Positions 45,512 through 57,181 of a stretch of 64,000 nt of DNA are shown one piece after another (position 1 is the stretch's first letter; each line of letters starts with the position of its first letter). Source of the stretch: Arachis hypogaea (lineage: Eukaryota; Streptophyta; Magnoliopsida; Fabales; Fabaceae); contig NC_092051.1 in NCBI RefSeq assembly GCF_003086295.3, forward strand, positions 24,981,940 to 25,045,939, given 5' to 3'. The notes beneath the pieces are model-generated. The model ran no database searches. It saw only the letters and a list, made by a program, of their open reading frames with translations, and was not told the origin of the DNA. The translations under genes were made by a program, and so were the position numbers.

Positions 45512-46263
45512 TATTTCACCTGGATTTTGCTTTTTAGACTTTCATCGTAAGTGTTGATTAAATTTGTATCAATGATCTTAATTTGAGGAATAGATATGAC
45601 TTCTTTTTATGAGTTGTTCTTAGCCTCCTAGAATTAAGAGATCGTATCTAATAAAAATATAAAAAGCAATAATTATTGAAAGCAAGAAATAAGAAAGAAC
45701 ATGTACAAAAAGTAAAAAATTATAAAACTTAAATTAAAATCTACATAAATTGACAAGGAGTTGAATAAAAATAACAGAAAGAAAAAAAATAAAATTGAAA
45801 TGACTAAAATAAAAATGGAGTTTCCAATACTTACATATACTCATGACTCATGTTTCGATACGTCAGTATGACTAGAAATTTTAAGAATGAATGAGTGTGT
45901 AAATGAATGTAAGTTCCTCTAATTTATTGAAATTAATCATATTTATATTTATAGAGAAAAATCCTAAGCTTATTGATATAACTTTAGACTTTAAGTAAAC
46001 TTGTACTTCAAATAGTATTAGAGCTCAAACAAACTTGGATTTCAAGTAGTTTTGAACTTCAAAAAGTCTTAGACTTCAAGCAAACTTGAACACCAAGTAG
46101 TCTCACCTAAAGCAAACTTGGGCAACAAGTATAAGGTAACTTGACCACCAAGCCTAATTCATTCTTATTTTCTCCAACCATGGTGTGCTTCATGTATATA
46201 AGATTTTTTACTTTAATTGTTGAATTCTTTCCGACTTCAACCATTTGTGCCAAATTTTTTGCA
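45512..46263 (-). mobile_element. 3' LTR of minus-strand gypsy element E
   Basis: About 750 bp, aligned with 53503-54335 over nearly its whole length (gatcttaattt.aggaatagatatgactt..., acttcaagtagt-type repeats, gtgtgcttcatgtat, ttgaattctttc, catttgtgccaaatttttt). It has the uninterrupted 'aagtataaggtaacttgacc' site where the other LTR carries a small insertion. Terminal bases are approximate. Confidence 0.78.
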
Positions 46264-47645
46264 TAACAAAATGCCCCTTAAAGTTTTGGATGGCTTCGAT
46301 TTGGATAAAGTAGCATTAAAAATTTTGAAACCACCTTTGAACTCAATCCAAAGTAATAAAATTGATCTTCGTCTTCTATATCAACTTTCACAAGTGTGTC
46401 TTTTATCTTGATTGTTTGTCGACTACTTTTTTTTCTCTTTTACAATGCACCTAAAACATATAGTTATATTCATTTTCGACTTTTTTTGTTGGGTCAAAAA
46501 GTCTAACAAATCTTTACCAGCCTTAAGGTGTATAGGACTTACTTTGAGCGTCAAACTGAATTTCTTGTTTCATCATCGTGTTGACAACAAACCCCTTAAA
46601 TTTAGCAAAGTTTGAGGTCAACTCGCAAGAATTTTTGCTAATTTTTGTATCTAGTATCTTGTTAGGAAATCTTAACTTGCTTTTAATAACTCCTTTCTTT
46701 GGGAATACCTTTTTCATGACACAGAATGTAACTTATCTTTTGTTTTGATTCCAAGCACATCATTTTTGACCTTTAACTCACAATACATCATACAACTAAC
46801 AAAACTACTATTTTTTCTTTAAAAAAATCTCATCTTCTTGCTCTTTTTCTTTTTGTAACCTTTCGATTTGTCAGACATTGTCTACCAATTGAGCAAGGTC
46901 AATAAATTGTTGGCTAACTAACTTCTTTCTAATTTTAAAGTCAAAGGCATTCATCAGTATCCTAACAATTTCAGGCTCTATGATCAAATTATACCACTTA
47001 GTTTTTATATTTTTTAATCGAACAAGATAGTATTCCATTATTTTTTTTCTTGGATTTTTTTATTGAAATCAGAGAGTGTAATTTTTAGTTCTCTTCTAAA
47101 AATTTAATCATGAAAATTCTTTTCTAACTGTTTTCACTAATGGATTGACTTGGACTGTAAATTTAAAATCAAGTGAAAGCAATCACAGTCAAAAAGAAGA
47201 AAAGTATCTCATTTTAAGTTGCTCATTGCTAGCTAGAGCTCCAATTTTGACTGTGTAGCAAGCCACATGTTCGATAATCGACTCACCACTTTCTCTTGAA
47301 AATTTAGTGAGTGACTTTGGTGCTTTGACTCCTGAAAAGAATTCTTCTTGCAATACATGATCAGGGAAAAGAGATATAGATATGATTGGTGAGTCAACTT
47401 TATGTTAAAACCTACCCTATTTAACATATGCTTGACATCTTGTGTAATATTCTATTTATCAACTTGTGCAATGTCATATTAGGCAAATTGATTTTGTCAA
47501 GCACAATTCACTATACATCATGAAGGTTTTGTCCCCTGTTAACTATTACGGGTAACTAACGATCTCCCAAGTGAGGTTGGTGACCTCCTAGTGGATTTGG
47601 TGCTTTATAGTTACCCTGGACTGCCCCAATGAATTCATTCATCTG
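46264..47645 (-). pseudogene. gag fragment of element E (downstream part)
   Basis: Minus-strand translation, with frameshifts, gives GVKAPKSLTKFSRESGES, IIEHVACYTVKIGAL, ASNEQLKMRYFSSF, then KTKWYNLIIEPEIVRI, NAFDFKIRKKLVSQQFIDLA and QLVDNV. This is a common legume Ty3/gypsy gag pattern. The upstream end MNEFIGAVQGNYKAPNPLGG begins near 47640, where the truncated LTR abuts. Several stops; protease and pol are absent, and the gag runs straight to the 3' LTR, so the element was internally deleted or is a gag-only derivative. Confidence 0.8.
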
Positions 47646-47784
47646 CTTTGCTTCACATAAATGCATATGATACATGCCTGTCCTACTGGGCATGAGCTCA
47701 CGTGTCAGTTATTCTGTCAAACCTGACACAAATCCGATTGTCATCTCTTGGATCAGTCTCTTTGTTGCGCATCCTTAGTAGGAA

Positions 47785-48060
47785 TAATTTTGAGGGAGAG
47801 TGCCCTACCACCTTCTCCTGGAGGTATACTCAAGAAGAAATATTTCTAGGGAGAATGTCCTACCACCTTTTCCTAGATGCTAGAAGATTTCGTGGGATAA
47901 TGCCCTACCACCTTGCAACCAGAGAGAGGCGTGGGAGAAATATTCCAAGGGAGAGTACCCTACCACCTTTCACACTTTCAACATACGTAATTAACGAGGA
48001 TGTGGGAGAAATATTTAGAAGGAGAGTGTCCTACCATCGTCCCCTGTAGGTAGTGCCAAC
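47785..48060. repeat. Minisatellite in the truncated LTR
   Basis: Five units of about 50-60 bases built on 'agggagagtgccctaccacc' with variants (47800, 47855, 47900, 47960, 48020). Confidence 0.85.
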
Positions 48061-48659
48061 TGAATACGCAAGTGGGATAACACCCAATCCTTACCACTTA
48101 AGCGGGACGAACCTCCGTCCATGCCAGTCCAGTCATTTAGGCCACAATCAATCAATATCAACATCTTTAAGCAAAATTCATAAGTTATGAAATTCCTTAA
48201 CCCCAATCTTAGATCAGTTACCAATTTTATTATCACGTGAATGGGAGGACACCACCATCCTTACCGCAGGCGGGATAAAATCACTATCCTTGTTTTGGCA
48301 TTACTCAGCTCAACAAAAGCAAAATTTAATCTCAGCCCTTGCCGTATAGTAAAATCAAATCATCATTAGTCTTATCATTCGTGTCTTAAATTAATTTAGT
48401 GTTCAGTAATTTCATTATCTACAGACTTCTCTCAATTATCATCAACTCTGACACTTTATTTTTCAATCTCATCCAAACATATCAACCTAATCTATTAAAT
48501 ATGTTCACACTCATTCCAAAGCCTAAAAATTAGCTAGCGGACCTTAAACAGGAGTTACAGAGGTGAAAAAGCGGATTGGATAGGCAAAACTGTTAAAAAT
48601 CAATATTTTCTTGGAAAATAGGACAGTCGTACATATACAAGCCTCGTGCATATGTATGA

Positions 48660-48850
48660 GTCCCCTTTTGACGCGTCCACGTGAAACATGCGTGAAAAAC
48701 ATTCAGTTCTGTATTGCAAGTTTTGCGTAAGCATGGGTAGTACATACGCATGTCTTGACTTTTATGCGTATGCATGGTATGCGCACGAAAATCTTTCAAT
48801 TTTGTAACACCCCTCATGCATACGCATGGGTCATGTGTACGCATGATCTC
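48660..48850 (-). repeat. Eroded CG-type tract in the truncated LTR
   Basis: Units like tacgcatg, tgcgtatgcatgg and catacgcatgggtcatg, i.e. the 20566-20790 array with many C-to-T/G-to-A changes at CG sites, as methylation-driven decay would give. Confidence 0.7.
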
Positions 48851-50689
48851 AATTTTCTGCACCTTCTGCAAAATTCAGATTTTAACCAAAAACTTCAAAC
48901 GTGCATAATTTTTTTGTTAAAAATTATTTTTCGTCCATTGTTTAAACTCGTAAACTAAACAGACCCAATTTTCATTTAAGATAAGTTTAACAAAATTTAA
49001 AGGTCTGAGAATGAAGTTATCGCCCGTCGAAATTGATTAAAAATCTATTTTTAGTTTTTACCAATTTTCACTAGATCAACAATTCCACCTACTCCTTTAT
49101 CTAATTCCCATCAAAACAGCCCCAAAACATTCCCTCACAACTTATTACCAATTTATAAGCATTCCAAACCTATCAACCCAATTTTAATTTATATATCACA
49201 ATCCATCAAATAATCCATTCACAACACAACACACAATACTTATACATCCAAAATTCATATGCACACTAAGAATCACTCATCATCATTATTATTTCAACAT
49301 ATAGCTAGCAACGAGGTAACACTACGACTTACCTCAACTTATCAAGTATGGGAGTTCTCACCCTATAACCGCCTCCGGCCCAGATTTCACACTGATTACC
49401 ATTATAAACAATCAAACCACAACCCCATACTCAATTCAATTCACATAAATGCATTTATATTACTCAATAACCATTCTATTCACAAATCACAATCAACTAA
49501 TCACAACAATTACCATTTTCATTCAATCCTATCCTAAGGACAATTAACCTAAACATTCATATAATTTTACATAATGCCTACTTGAAACTAAAATCCGTAT
49601 CTCTTAGATGGCAGTCCCAAATTCTCGAATCATTTCCATCGAAACTGAAGCCTCAATTGAAATAATCCTTATCACTTTGATCTTTGTAATCACTCCCGCA
49701 CTGAAACCACACCAAGCAATTTTTGCTTCCCGCCAAATTCAATCCAAACAAGCTCTATTCCATCTAATCACATAATTTTCACAAAATTCAACCTAGGTTT
49801 TCACACAAAATGGGGAAATTGGAGAATTAAGATTCCTTACCTTGTCTCACACAACTTTGGGTTAAAAATCCAATAGAACTCAAGGTTGAACCTCCCCTAA
49901 ACATTAAAATTGAAACTTCTCAACAACTCAATCCCAAAAATGCAAAATTGAAGAGAATAGAAAACTGGTCAAGAATTTGGGATTTACTTACCATAATACC
50001 TAGACAGAATTGAAGAGAGATCTGAGACGAACACGTGGCCGCAAACAGCTCGTCAATTGAAGCTCTGGATTGGAAGTTCTGGGCAATAGAAGGAGATGGA
50101 GAATAGTGATATTGGGGTTTCCTCACTCTCTTCTCTTCTATCCGTTCCCTCTCTCTATCACTAAGGAAACTGTACTGAAATGGTTCCTAAGTGTGGATTT
50201 ATATGTTTGGGCTTGGGTCCTGTGAAGGTCCGGTGCGGGTTCTAGCCCGTTTGGCCCAACTTTGCGCCAAAACCTTTAAGATAAGTTTCCAGTTTTCTAT
50301 TCTAAATCTTTTTCTTGCCATCTCTACAGTTTTAATTCCCACACACGTAGTACCAGATAGAGTTAAGCCGGTATAGCTGATTTTAACGTCGTTACGCATT
50401 TTTTCGCAATTAATTGTTTACCGATTTTCTGGATTTTACAAATTTATCTGATGGTAAATCCTACGGCAATTTTATTTTTTTTTTAATTTTTTTGGCACAG
50501 TTAAGCCACAATTAGTAGACTCTTATTAACAAAATTATTAGCAGAATTTTAACGTTGTCAGAAATTAAGAAATTATTTTATTAAAAAATAAATGGTCTGA
50601 ATGAAATAAAACGTCACAAATGTAGAATACGATGAAGTAGACAAATAAAAATGCATAAAACCCTAAATTCTAAAGATCCCAGTAACCTT

Positions 50690-51430
50690 TGTTGTCGTCG
50701 TCAACGGCCTCGTGGTCCCCCTGCTAAGGCGGCGGAGGAGGTGCTGCTATCGGTGTCCAACCGGCAGCGTCACCACTGGAACCAACAGCGTCGCTGCCTC
50801 CAACGCGCATTTGCTGGATGTACTCCACCATCTGCTGTTGCAACTGATCGAGCTGTTCTAACTTCTCTGTCAGGTCCGAGCTGACGGCAACACGTGCAAG
50901 AATGTCTCGATACGTCGGCTCAAACTACTCTGCCTGCTGGTAAAGCTCCTGGGGTTAGCTTATGCACCTCCTCCCTCAGGTCGACAACTTCCTGGGGATC
51001 AGTAGGGCTGGTGGCAGAGGCAAAGGCAAAGGAAGCTGCCAATGCGGAGGAGCAGAGGCCACTGGCGAAGAACGACCCCAACCCAAAGCGGCGATTCTTG
51101 TGGGGTTCAAAGGCGATCTCGCGTAGAATCCTATCAAGATCCACCACTGAGGTCTCAGAGCCAGTTTCGTCGGTCCCACTAGGCAGCTAAGATTGCTGGG
51201 TCGCGGCCTCCAACCTCTGCGTATACTCCTTTTATGCCACACACGTTAGTTGTGATTAGGATAATAGCTAAATAATTGACTTTAAGATAAATAAAGTTGA
51301 AATTTAGGATTAATTTAAACTCACATAATAGGCCACAAACCGCTCGTCAGTAAATCTTTTCTTATTTGCCTTCAAAGTATAGGTATACTTAAAGGTCTCC
51401 GCCAGTGTCGCCTTACAATCCAGCGACTTA
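50690..51430 (-). pseudogene. CACTA transposase-associated protein (Ptta/En/Spm type), decayed
   Basis: Minus strand: an upstream exon at about 51425-51325 reads LDCKATLAETFKYTYTLKAN then KKRFTDERFVAYY. After an intron come DRILREIAFEPHKNRRFGLG and EVVDLREEVHKL. In another frame FEPTYRDILARVA and LEQLDQLQQQMVEYIQQM form a glutamine-rich coiled coil, followed by a Pro-rich end. The 'DERxxxxY' block and the C-terminal coiled coil are the layout of the plant Ptta/En/Spm transposase family. Frame changes and stops show decay. Confidence 0.72.
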
Positions 51431-51439
51431 TACTACAAA

Positions 51440-52599
51440 TTAATATATCAACCAAGCAATAAAATAAACGAACAAATTAAACAATGACAGACAAATATAA
51501 GTATGAACCAAAATACAGGAAATCTTAATTCTAATTTCAAAAACATAATTTTAATTTTTTTGATTTTACTGAAAATCTTATGAAAATTTTGATAGAGTCT
51601 CTCCTAAAATTTGAATTTAGCCACCTTTAAAGGGTTCCCTCCAATATTTTTCAGTAATCTCAGAGAAAAATCTAACCTATTATAACCTATCCTAACCACT
51701 TAAATCTACTCGACCTACCTTTACTACCTGTCGTCATGTTTATACAATAAATATATTAGTAACATGTTAATAATATGATAAACACTAATAAATAATAACA
51801 TAAGAAGATACTCAAGAAATAACAAATAATTGTAAAATTGTTTTAGTTTAGTAAATAAAAAAAGGAAAATTGCATAGTATTTTAGTTTCAAAATAATTAA
51901 ATTAAAAATGAATAATAAAAAACATAAACTAAGATCAAAATAATTATTCAAATTAACAATTACACAAAAATTCAGTAACCCAACAATTAATTTTTTATAT
52001 TATTTCGAAAGCATAATTTTAATTTTTTCAATTTCACTGAAAATTTTATAAAAAATTCTTAAGAGTTTTCCCTAACATTCGAATTTCTCCAGTCTTCAAG
52101 GGTTTCATCCAATACAAATATCCATCAACCCTTCTCAACCAGTTAATTTTTTCAATCATTATTAAGGTAACATACAAACAACTCAATCATTATTAATATA
52201 GTCAAGAATTTTTGTAATAATTTCAGTAGCAGAAATCAGCAAACAGCTCAATAATCTAATATTTTTCAGCAATCTCAGAGTCTAATATAATCTATTCTAA
52301 CCTATCCTAACCACCTAAATTCACTAAAACAGAAAATTAAATTAACTAGTCTCTACTAACTAATTAATTAACTTGATATAACAAAATTTAAAATTATCAG
52401 AGTTCAAACAAAAAATCTTGAAGATGGGTGGAGGTGCAGTGGCGGCAGAAGTAGAAGCGACAAGGGCATTACAGCAGCGGCGGTAGGGATGTCCAGCAGC
52501 GGCAGCATCGTCTTCAGCAGCGGCGACAGCGTCGTAGGCAGCTGCAGCAGCGTCGGAGGTAGCGGCAGCGAGGTTGAAGGAAAGGAGAGATGAGAAGGT

Positions 52600-52600
<1 letters not shown>
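51440..52600. other. CACTA 3 interior
   Basis: AT-rich to about 52400, with 'tttttcaatttcactgaaaatttta' and 'gagttttccctaac' phrases each occurring twice (51540-51620, 52010-52080). 52430-52570 is a gcagcggc-rich stretch (Ala/Ala-like codons), possibly the start of the transposase-associated gene on the minus strand. Confidence 0.5.

Positions 52601-52667
<67 letters not shown>
52601..52667. repeat. (AG)n microsatellite
   Basis: About 33 uninterrupted AG units in CACTA 3. Confidence 0.97.
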
Positions 52668-52671
<4 letters not shown>

Positions 52672-53009
52672 GAAATGAAAGGGGAGCGATTCGCAGTTCC
52701 AATTTAAGGCATACTTATCGTCGGATTTACCCGCGGATATTTCCGACAGTAACGCGGGAGGATCACCAAAATGCAGCGTTCCATTAAACGTCTCTACTGT
52801 TGGATATTTATCCGACGATAACTCCGACGCTAAATTTTGGCGCCAATTTGTTGTCGTTTTTCGCCAAACGTTACCGGCGGATTTACCGTCGGAAGCGACT
52901 ATCTACCGGTAACTATTTGACATGACAAATTTCTCATCAAACTTGTTGCTAAATCTGGCTGTAATCATCGCCGCTAAATCCGATGGTTCTTAGTGTTTTT
53001 CTTATAGTA

Positions 53010-53480
53010 TGATATAATGGGTCCCGATATATTCAATTCCAAATAAGGGGGATTGGCATCACGTATTAATATAAGTACCGGTTGTATCTTTGCACAAAAC
53101 CTTGTTGATTTATTCCAACAATTGGGTTCGAATGAACATTTGTATATACCCCAAGAATAGGTGGATTAGAAAAAAAAACGTATAGATAGGCCAAGTAGTC
53201 GGATTTACTTCGACTACATTAGGAGAAGCCACTGAAGTCACATTTGTATTGTTCATATGCCTAGTTGAGCTTTTAGCAAAAGTCATAGGCACTTATACCG
53301 ATTCAGTGACTTATGGTTGTGGATATAGTATTATTTTTTCAGAGTCGTGGTCTGACCCTTCTATTGAAGAGGACGACTAAGATGACATAGAAATAGATGT
53401 GTTTGGACAGCTTTAGGGTATTAATTTATCACTTCACAAACGCATACACAACAACCACTTTAGGCAGCCAATCTTACCCA
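53010..53480 (-). pseudogene. gag fragment of element E (N-terminal part) and leader
   Basis: Directly right of the CACTA end. Minus-strand reading gives NTNVTSVASPNVVEVNPTTW, PIYTFFFLI and, in another frame, NVHSNPIVGINQQGFVQ, an N-terminal gag sequence that would lead to the part at 47640. It places CACTA 3 and the truncated LTR inside one gag gene. Confidence 0.6.
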
Positions 53481-53481
53481 A

Positions 53482-53500
53482 GGTTCTACCAAGTGTGCCA
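53482..53500 (-). promoter_or_regulatory. Probable primer binding region of element E
   Basis: The minus strand reads TGGCACACTTGGTAGAACC just inside the 5' LTR, similar to the TGGCACGCCCGGTGGGAC primer region common in plant gypsy elements but with several changes. Tentative on tRNA identity. Confidence 0.5.
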
Positions 53501-53502
53501 AT

Positions 53503-54335
53503 TTATTTTGCCTGAATTTTACTTTTTAGACCTCAACAAGAGGTGTCGATCAAGCTTGTATCAATAATCTCAATTCAAGGAGTAGATACGACTCCTTTTT
53601 GTGGGTTGCTCTTAGAATTTAGAGATCGTGCCCAATAGAAATGTAAAAAATAATAATTATAGAAAGCAATAAGAAGTAAGAAAGAACAAATGCAAAAAAT
53701 AAAGAATTAAAAATTACAAAACTTGTATTAAAATGTTTAAAATTCACAAAGGCTTGAATGAAAATAATAGAATTAAATAACAGAACGAAAAATTGAATAT
53801 AAATGACTGAAATAAAAATGGTGTCTCCCAATATTTTTATGGACTCGTGACTCATGTTTCTGTACATCAATGTGTCTAGAAATTTTTAAGGTGAGTGAAT
53901 GTGTGAATGAATAGAAGCTCCTCTAACTTATTGAAACTAATCCTATTTATAGAGAAAATAATTCTAAGCTAACTGGTATAACTTTAGACTTCAAATAAAC
54001 TTGTATTTTTCAAGTAGTCTTAGACCTCAAACAAATTTGGACTTCAAGTAGTTTTAGATTTAAAGCAAACTTGCACTCAAGCAAATTTGAGCACTAAGCA
54101 TAAGGTAACTTTTTTTTATCAAAGATAAGGAGACTCGAACTCACGACCTCTTAGATGAGTATGAAAAGACCCTGTCATTTGAGTTATAACTCATTGGCAA
54201 GCATAAGGTAACTTGACCACTAAACTTAACTCATTTTTATTTTTCCCAACCATAGTGTGCTTCATGTATAGATAATCTTTAATTTTAACTGTTGAATTCT
54301 TTCTAGCGTCGACCATTTGTGCCAAATTTTTTATA
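53503..54335 (-). mobile_element. 5' LTR of element E
   Basis: Aligned with 45512-46263. It is longer because of the small insertion at 54112-54198. The TATA-like TATAAATAG (minus strand) around 53945-53955 fits LTR promoter position. Flanking sequence after 54335 is non-repetitive AT-rich DNA. Confidence 0.78.
54112..54198 (-). mobile_element. Short SINE-like insertion in the 5' LTR of E
   Basis: 87 bases flanked by 16-base direct repeats aagcataaggtaactt (54096-54111 and 54199-54214). The minus strand has GAGTTATAACTCAAATGACA, then GTCGTGAGTTCGAGTCTCC (B-box-like GAGTTCGAGTC), then an A-rich 3' tail (plus-strand tttttttt). The other LTR of the same element has the empty site with one copy of the repeat (about 46127-46142). 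Confidence 0.85.
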
Positions 54336-56093
54336 TAAGTTTAATTATTTTAATATACTGTGAGTCTAAAATATTTTTATATATGAATTTAATTATATAT
54401 TATTATATTAGTAAAAACAACTATTTTTTATATTATTCACGTAATTGATCATAAAAAAAATAAATATAATTAAATAATTATATAAAATATTTTATGTTGT
54501 TAGTATATCAAAAATAAATTGTTAAAATATTATGAATGATTTTTTTTATTTTTAAAATTTGAACGGATGGAAATCAATAATAGTTATTACTAGATTAACA
54601 AATTTATATATATTTATAAATTTGTATACTTTTAATAAAGAAAAATGTGAATTAATATATTAGGGGAGGAAAGTGATATGATTTTTTTTTGTTTTTGTAA
54701 GGGAATAAAAAGAAATAAAAGGAAGAGGCATGAGGTGGGAAGTGCAGTGGGGAGAATACAGGTTGGCATTGGGAGGAGCATATATATAAGGATAATAATA
54801 ATAGTAATTAATTATAGTGGCATGCATATATATAATTGATAATACGGGAAAGAGGAAGAGGGGGCTGCTTTAGAGTGGCTTAGGCCATTGAAGATTAGAA
54901 AGCGACCCAACACGAAGAGAGAGAGAGAGAAAATGGCCAACGGTTTTCTGAGACACAGCAGTAGAGTCCAGACTCCAGACTCCAGAGTCCAGAGAGGGTA
55001 TGTAGTAGAGTGGGGTTCATTCATTCGTTTTCATTTCATGTTTTTTCTATCAAATAAATAAATCCAGAAATTACTAAAAGATAAAAAAAAAAAGGCTTAA
55101 CTCCTCTTTCTTATTATTCTCATCAACTGTAATTACATATGCTTCTATACGCACCTACCTATATACCTATTACCTGCACCCTCCACCACCTATGCATACA
55201 GTACTGTTTAGTGGCATGTATATGTTCAATTAAATAATGAAGTAGCTTAGTGTATTATTCCCCGCCCGCCCGAGGGAGAGCATTATTAGCAATTAGCAAT
55301 TAGCAATTAGCAATTAGGAATGGAAAGAGGGTGGTAGCTAGCTTAGCTAGGTAGAGTGATGAGTTAGATGTTATATATATGGGGTATATATATGTGCATC
55401 CCAAATGGAATTATTTGGGTAATCTCGCCAGTGCAACCACTGAACAAACTTTCTTTTTCCAGCAATCTGGTTGATTTCTATGTGTCCCCATTCCCTTACA
55501 TATGGTCCCACCCACCATTTCTGTGCTGCACCTCCCACAACATATATACAATACAATCACCAAACCAGTTTAATTTGTCTTTTAATAACACCCACCTAGC
55601 TCATCTCTTTGTCCTTTCTCTCTCTACAATAATATTATATGTTAATTGTTAAGTGATGAGTAAATATTATTATCTTAAATTAATATTTAATTAATAATAA
55701 TTTGTATTTATATTAAAAAAAATTTGTATACAAAAATATATAATTTATATTTATTTTATAAAAATTTACACACATAAATCAATTTAATTTATATTTATAT
55801 TTATCAAAATTTATATAATAAATTGATAAAATTTATTTATTAAAAATAATTAAATATTTATATTAGTCAATTATTAATCAAAATTACAAAAAGTTATTAC
55901 TGATTCTCAAAATTTTATGTGTACTAATTATAATAACAACCCTAACATTTTTCATGCTAGTTAGGATTATACTATCCATTCTTGATTTTACATAATTACG
56001 GTTTTTACATTTTTAAAAATTTTATATTAGAATATTTTTTTAATGTAAGATTTCTAGTTATACCAAAGCATCCTACAAAGTTGGCAATAGTAA
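54336..56093. other. Lower-copy AT-rich region with a possible promoter/first exon
   Basis: No element ends recognised. 54700-55660 has mixed composition: tatatataag at about 54781-54790, gagaga tracts, and an aaaATGGCC start context opening a 45-codon frame at 54934. It also has four tandem agcaatt copies (55289-55316). 55660-56090 is plain AT-rich DNA. No protein family recognised, so a gene is not claimed. Confidence 0.4.
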
Positions 56094-56102
56094 TTAATTC
56101 AA

Positions 56103-57172
56103 GGGAAAGTATGGGAACAATATTAATTGTGTACAATGTGTACAATGAATTAAAAAAATATATAAAATTAAAATTAAAAATTAAATTATTAATTATTTAA
56201 TTTTAAATTTTGAAATTTGAAAATTAAGATTAGTATTTAAATCCATTCACACTATGTACAGTTATTTCTAATCCACGTCCAAAACTCACCGTCATCTTCT
56301 CTGATTCTCACCTCGCGTCACTGAATTTTTCCGGCCATACCGAGGCCGCCGCATCCTCCCACTGACACCGTCCTCACCTCCGTCGGTCAGCCCGATGCGC
56401 CTCGCCCTCCGACGATCAGCCTAACGTTGCTGCCGCTGTTTTCGTGCCTCTCTTCCAAACCGGCTTCGCTTTCTCCAATTCCTTCAAACCTCTTCTCAAC
56501 AATGATACCACCATGCTCTTCTTCTTCTTCGGATCCAAGCATGGTTAGCTTCTTTCATGATTTGAGCCCTATGCTTCACAACAGTGCCGCTTTTGTCATG
56601 ACTAGTCCTTCAAAATTATGTTTCACCACAATAATAATTTCTTCTCTTTATTCATCTTCTTCTTCTATTTTAATGGTCAATTTAGGATGGTCATTTTAGT
56701 AGGTATATGGATCGTTATTTTATTTTTATGTAGATGATTATTTTGATTGGATTGAGTTTGGTTATATATAATTAAAATATGTTAGATGTTCAATTCATTA
56801 GGTATGCGGATGATTATTTTTATCCTTAAGTGAATGGTTATTTTTATTAAGGGTGAGTGGCGTGTGACAAGCCAAGTAGCGATGGTGAAATGGGATGATT
56901 ATTGATGAAGGTGGGGTGGCCGTCGGTTAAAAAGAAGAGAGTATTTGAGAATTTCAGATAGTTATTTTTTTGAAATAACTAACTGAATTTTTTAAAAATT
57001 TGAAATTTGAAATTGGAGAATTTGAAATTTAAAATTTGATGTGAAATAACTGAATAAGAATTTTTAAATTTATTATTTCGTGGGTAATTTTTACTTTTAA
57101 TTCATATTGGGCTAAATAAACAACCTATTGTATACATTGTACAAATACCTCATTATCTTTCTAGCGAAACTC
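56103..57172. mobile_element. Pack-MULE-like Mutator element with 9-bp TSD
   Basis: Flanked by TTAATTCAA at 56094-56102 and 57173-57181, a perfect 9-base duplication typical of Mutator-like elements. Ends gggaaagtatgggaac (left) and, inverted, gagtttcgctagaaag (right). Just inside, attgtgtacaatgtgtacaat (left) and attgtatacattgtac (right) form an inverted pair. No transposase. The interior holds a GC-rich, gene-like segment at 56285-56700. Confidence 0.82.
56285..56700 (+). other. GC-rich gene-like fragment inside the MULE
   Basis: A sharp GC rise and C/T-rich codons. The plus-strand 90-codon frame 56427-56699 (MLPLFSCLSSKPASLSPIPS, then Ser-rich) lacks known domains; the minus strand also reads open in part (EEGLKELEKAKPVWKRGTK). 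The size and setting fit a captured exon, but I could not name the donor gene or the coding strand. Confidence 0.45.
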
Positions 57173-57181
57173 TTAATTCAA

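Larger units (their letters stand above)
47646..50440 (-). mobile_element. Truncated 2.8-kb LTR (family of 19133-22213)
   Basis: The element strand starts TGTAAAATCCAGAAAATCGG (50440). It shares 'gcatatgatacatgcctgtcc', the CG-rich tract (48660-48850, weaker) and 'cccaattttcatttaa.ataagtt' with the solo LTR at 19133-22213. The R/U5 end (about 900 bases in the relative) is missing; at 47645 it joins gag of element E. The right flank aattt (50441-50445) leads into CACTA 3. A deletion probably removed its end together with the left end of CACTA 3. Confidence 0.78.
50441..53009 (-). mobile_element. CACTA element 3 (left end lost)
   Basis: The right terminus ttcttatagta at 53009 (expected tagtg; last base changed) is preceded by subterminal 'cggatttaccgtcgga'-type units from 52710 on. 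A minus-strand transposase remnant lies at 50690-51430. Interior AT-rich DNA (51440-52400) and an (AG)n microsatellite separate the two. The left end is missing beyond the inserted LTR. It sits within gag of element E. Confidence 0.8.

Noticed and set aside
31110..45535. Search for the right end of CACTA 1
   Set aside because: tagtg strings occur (for example near 31694 and 32362) but none is preceded by the gtcgat subterminal units, so no right boundary is claimed.
54720..54800. Possible microRNA precursor
   Set aside because: The sequence 'ggttggcattgggaggagc' recalls some plant microRNA strands, but I found no convincing stem partner.
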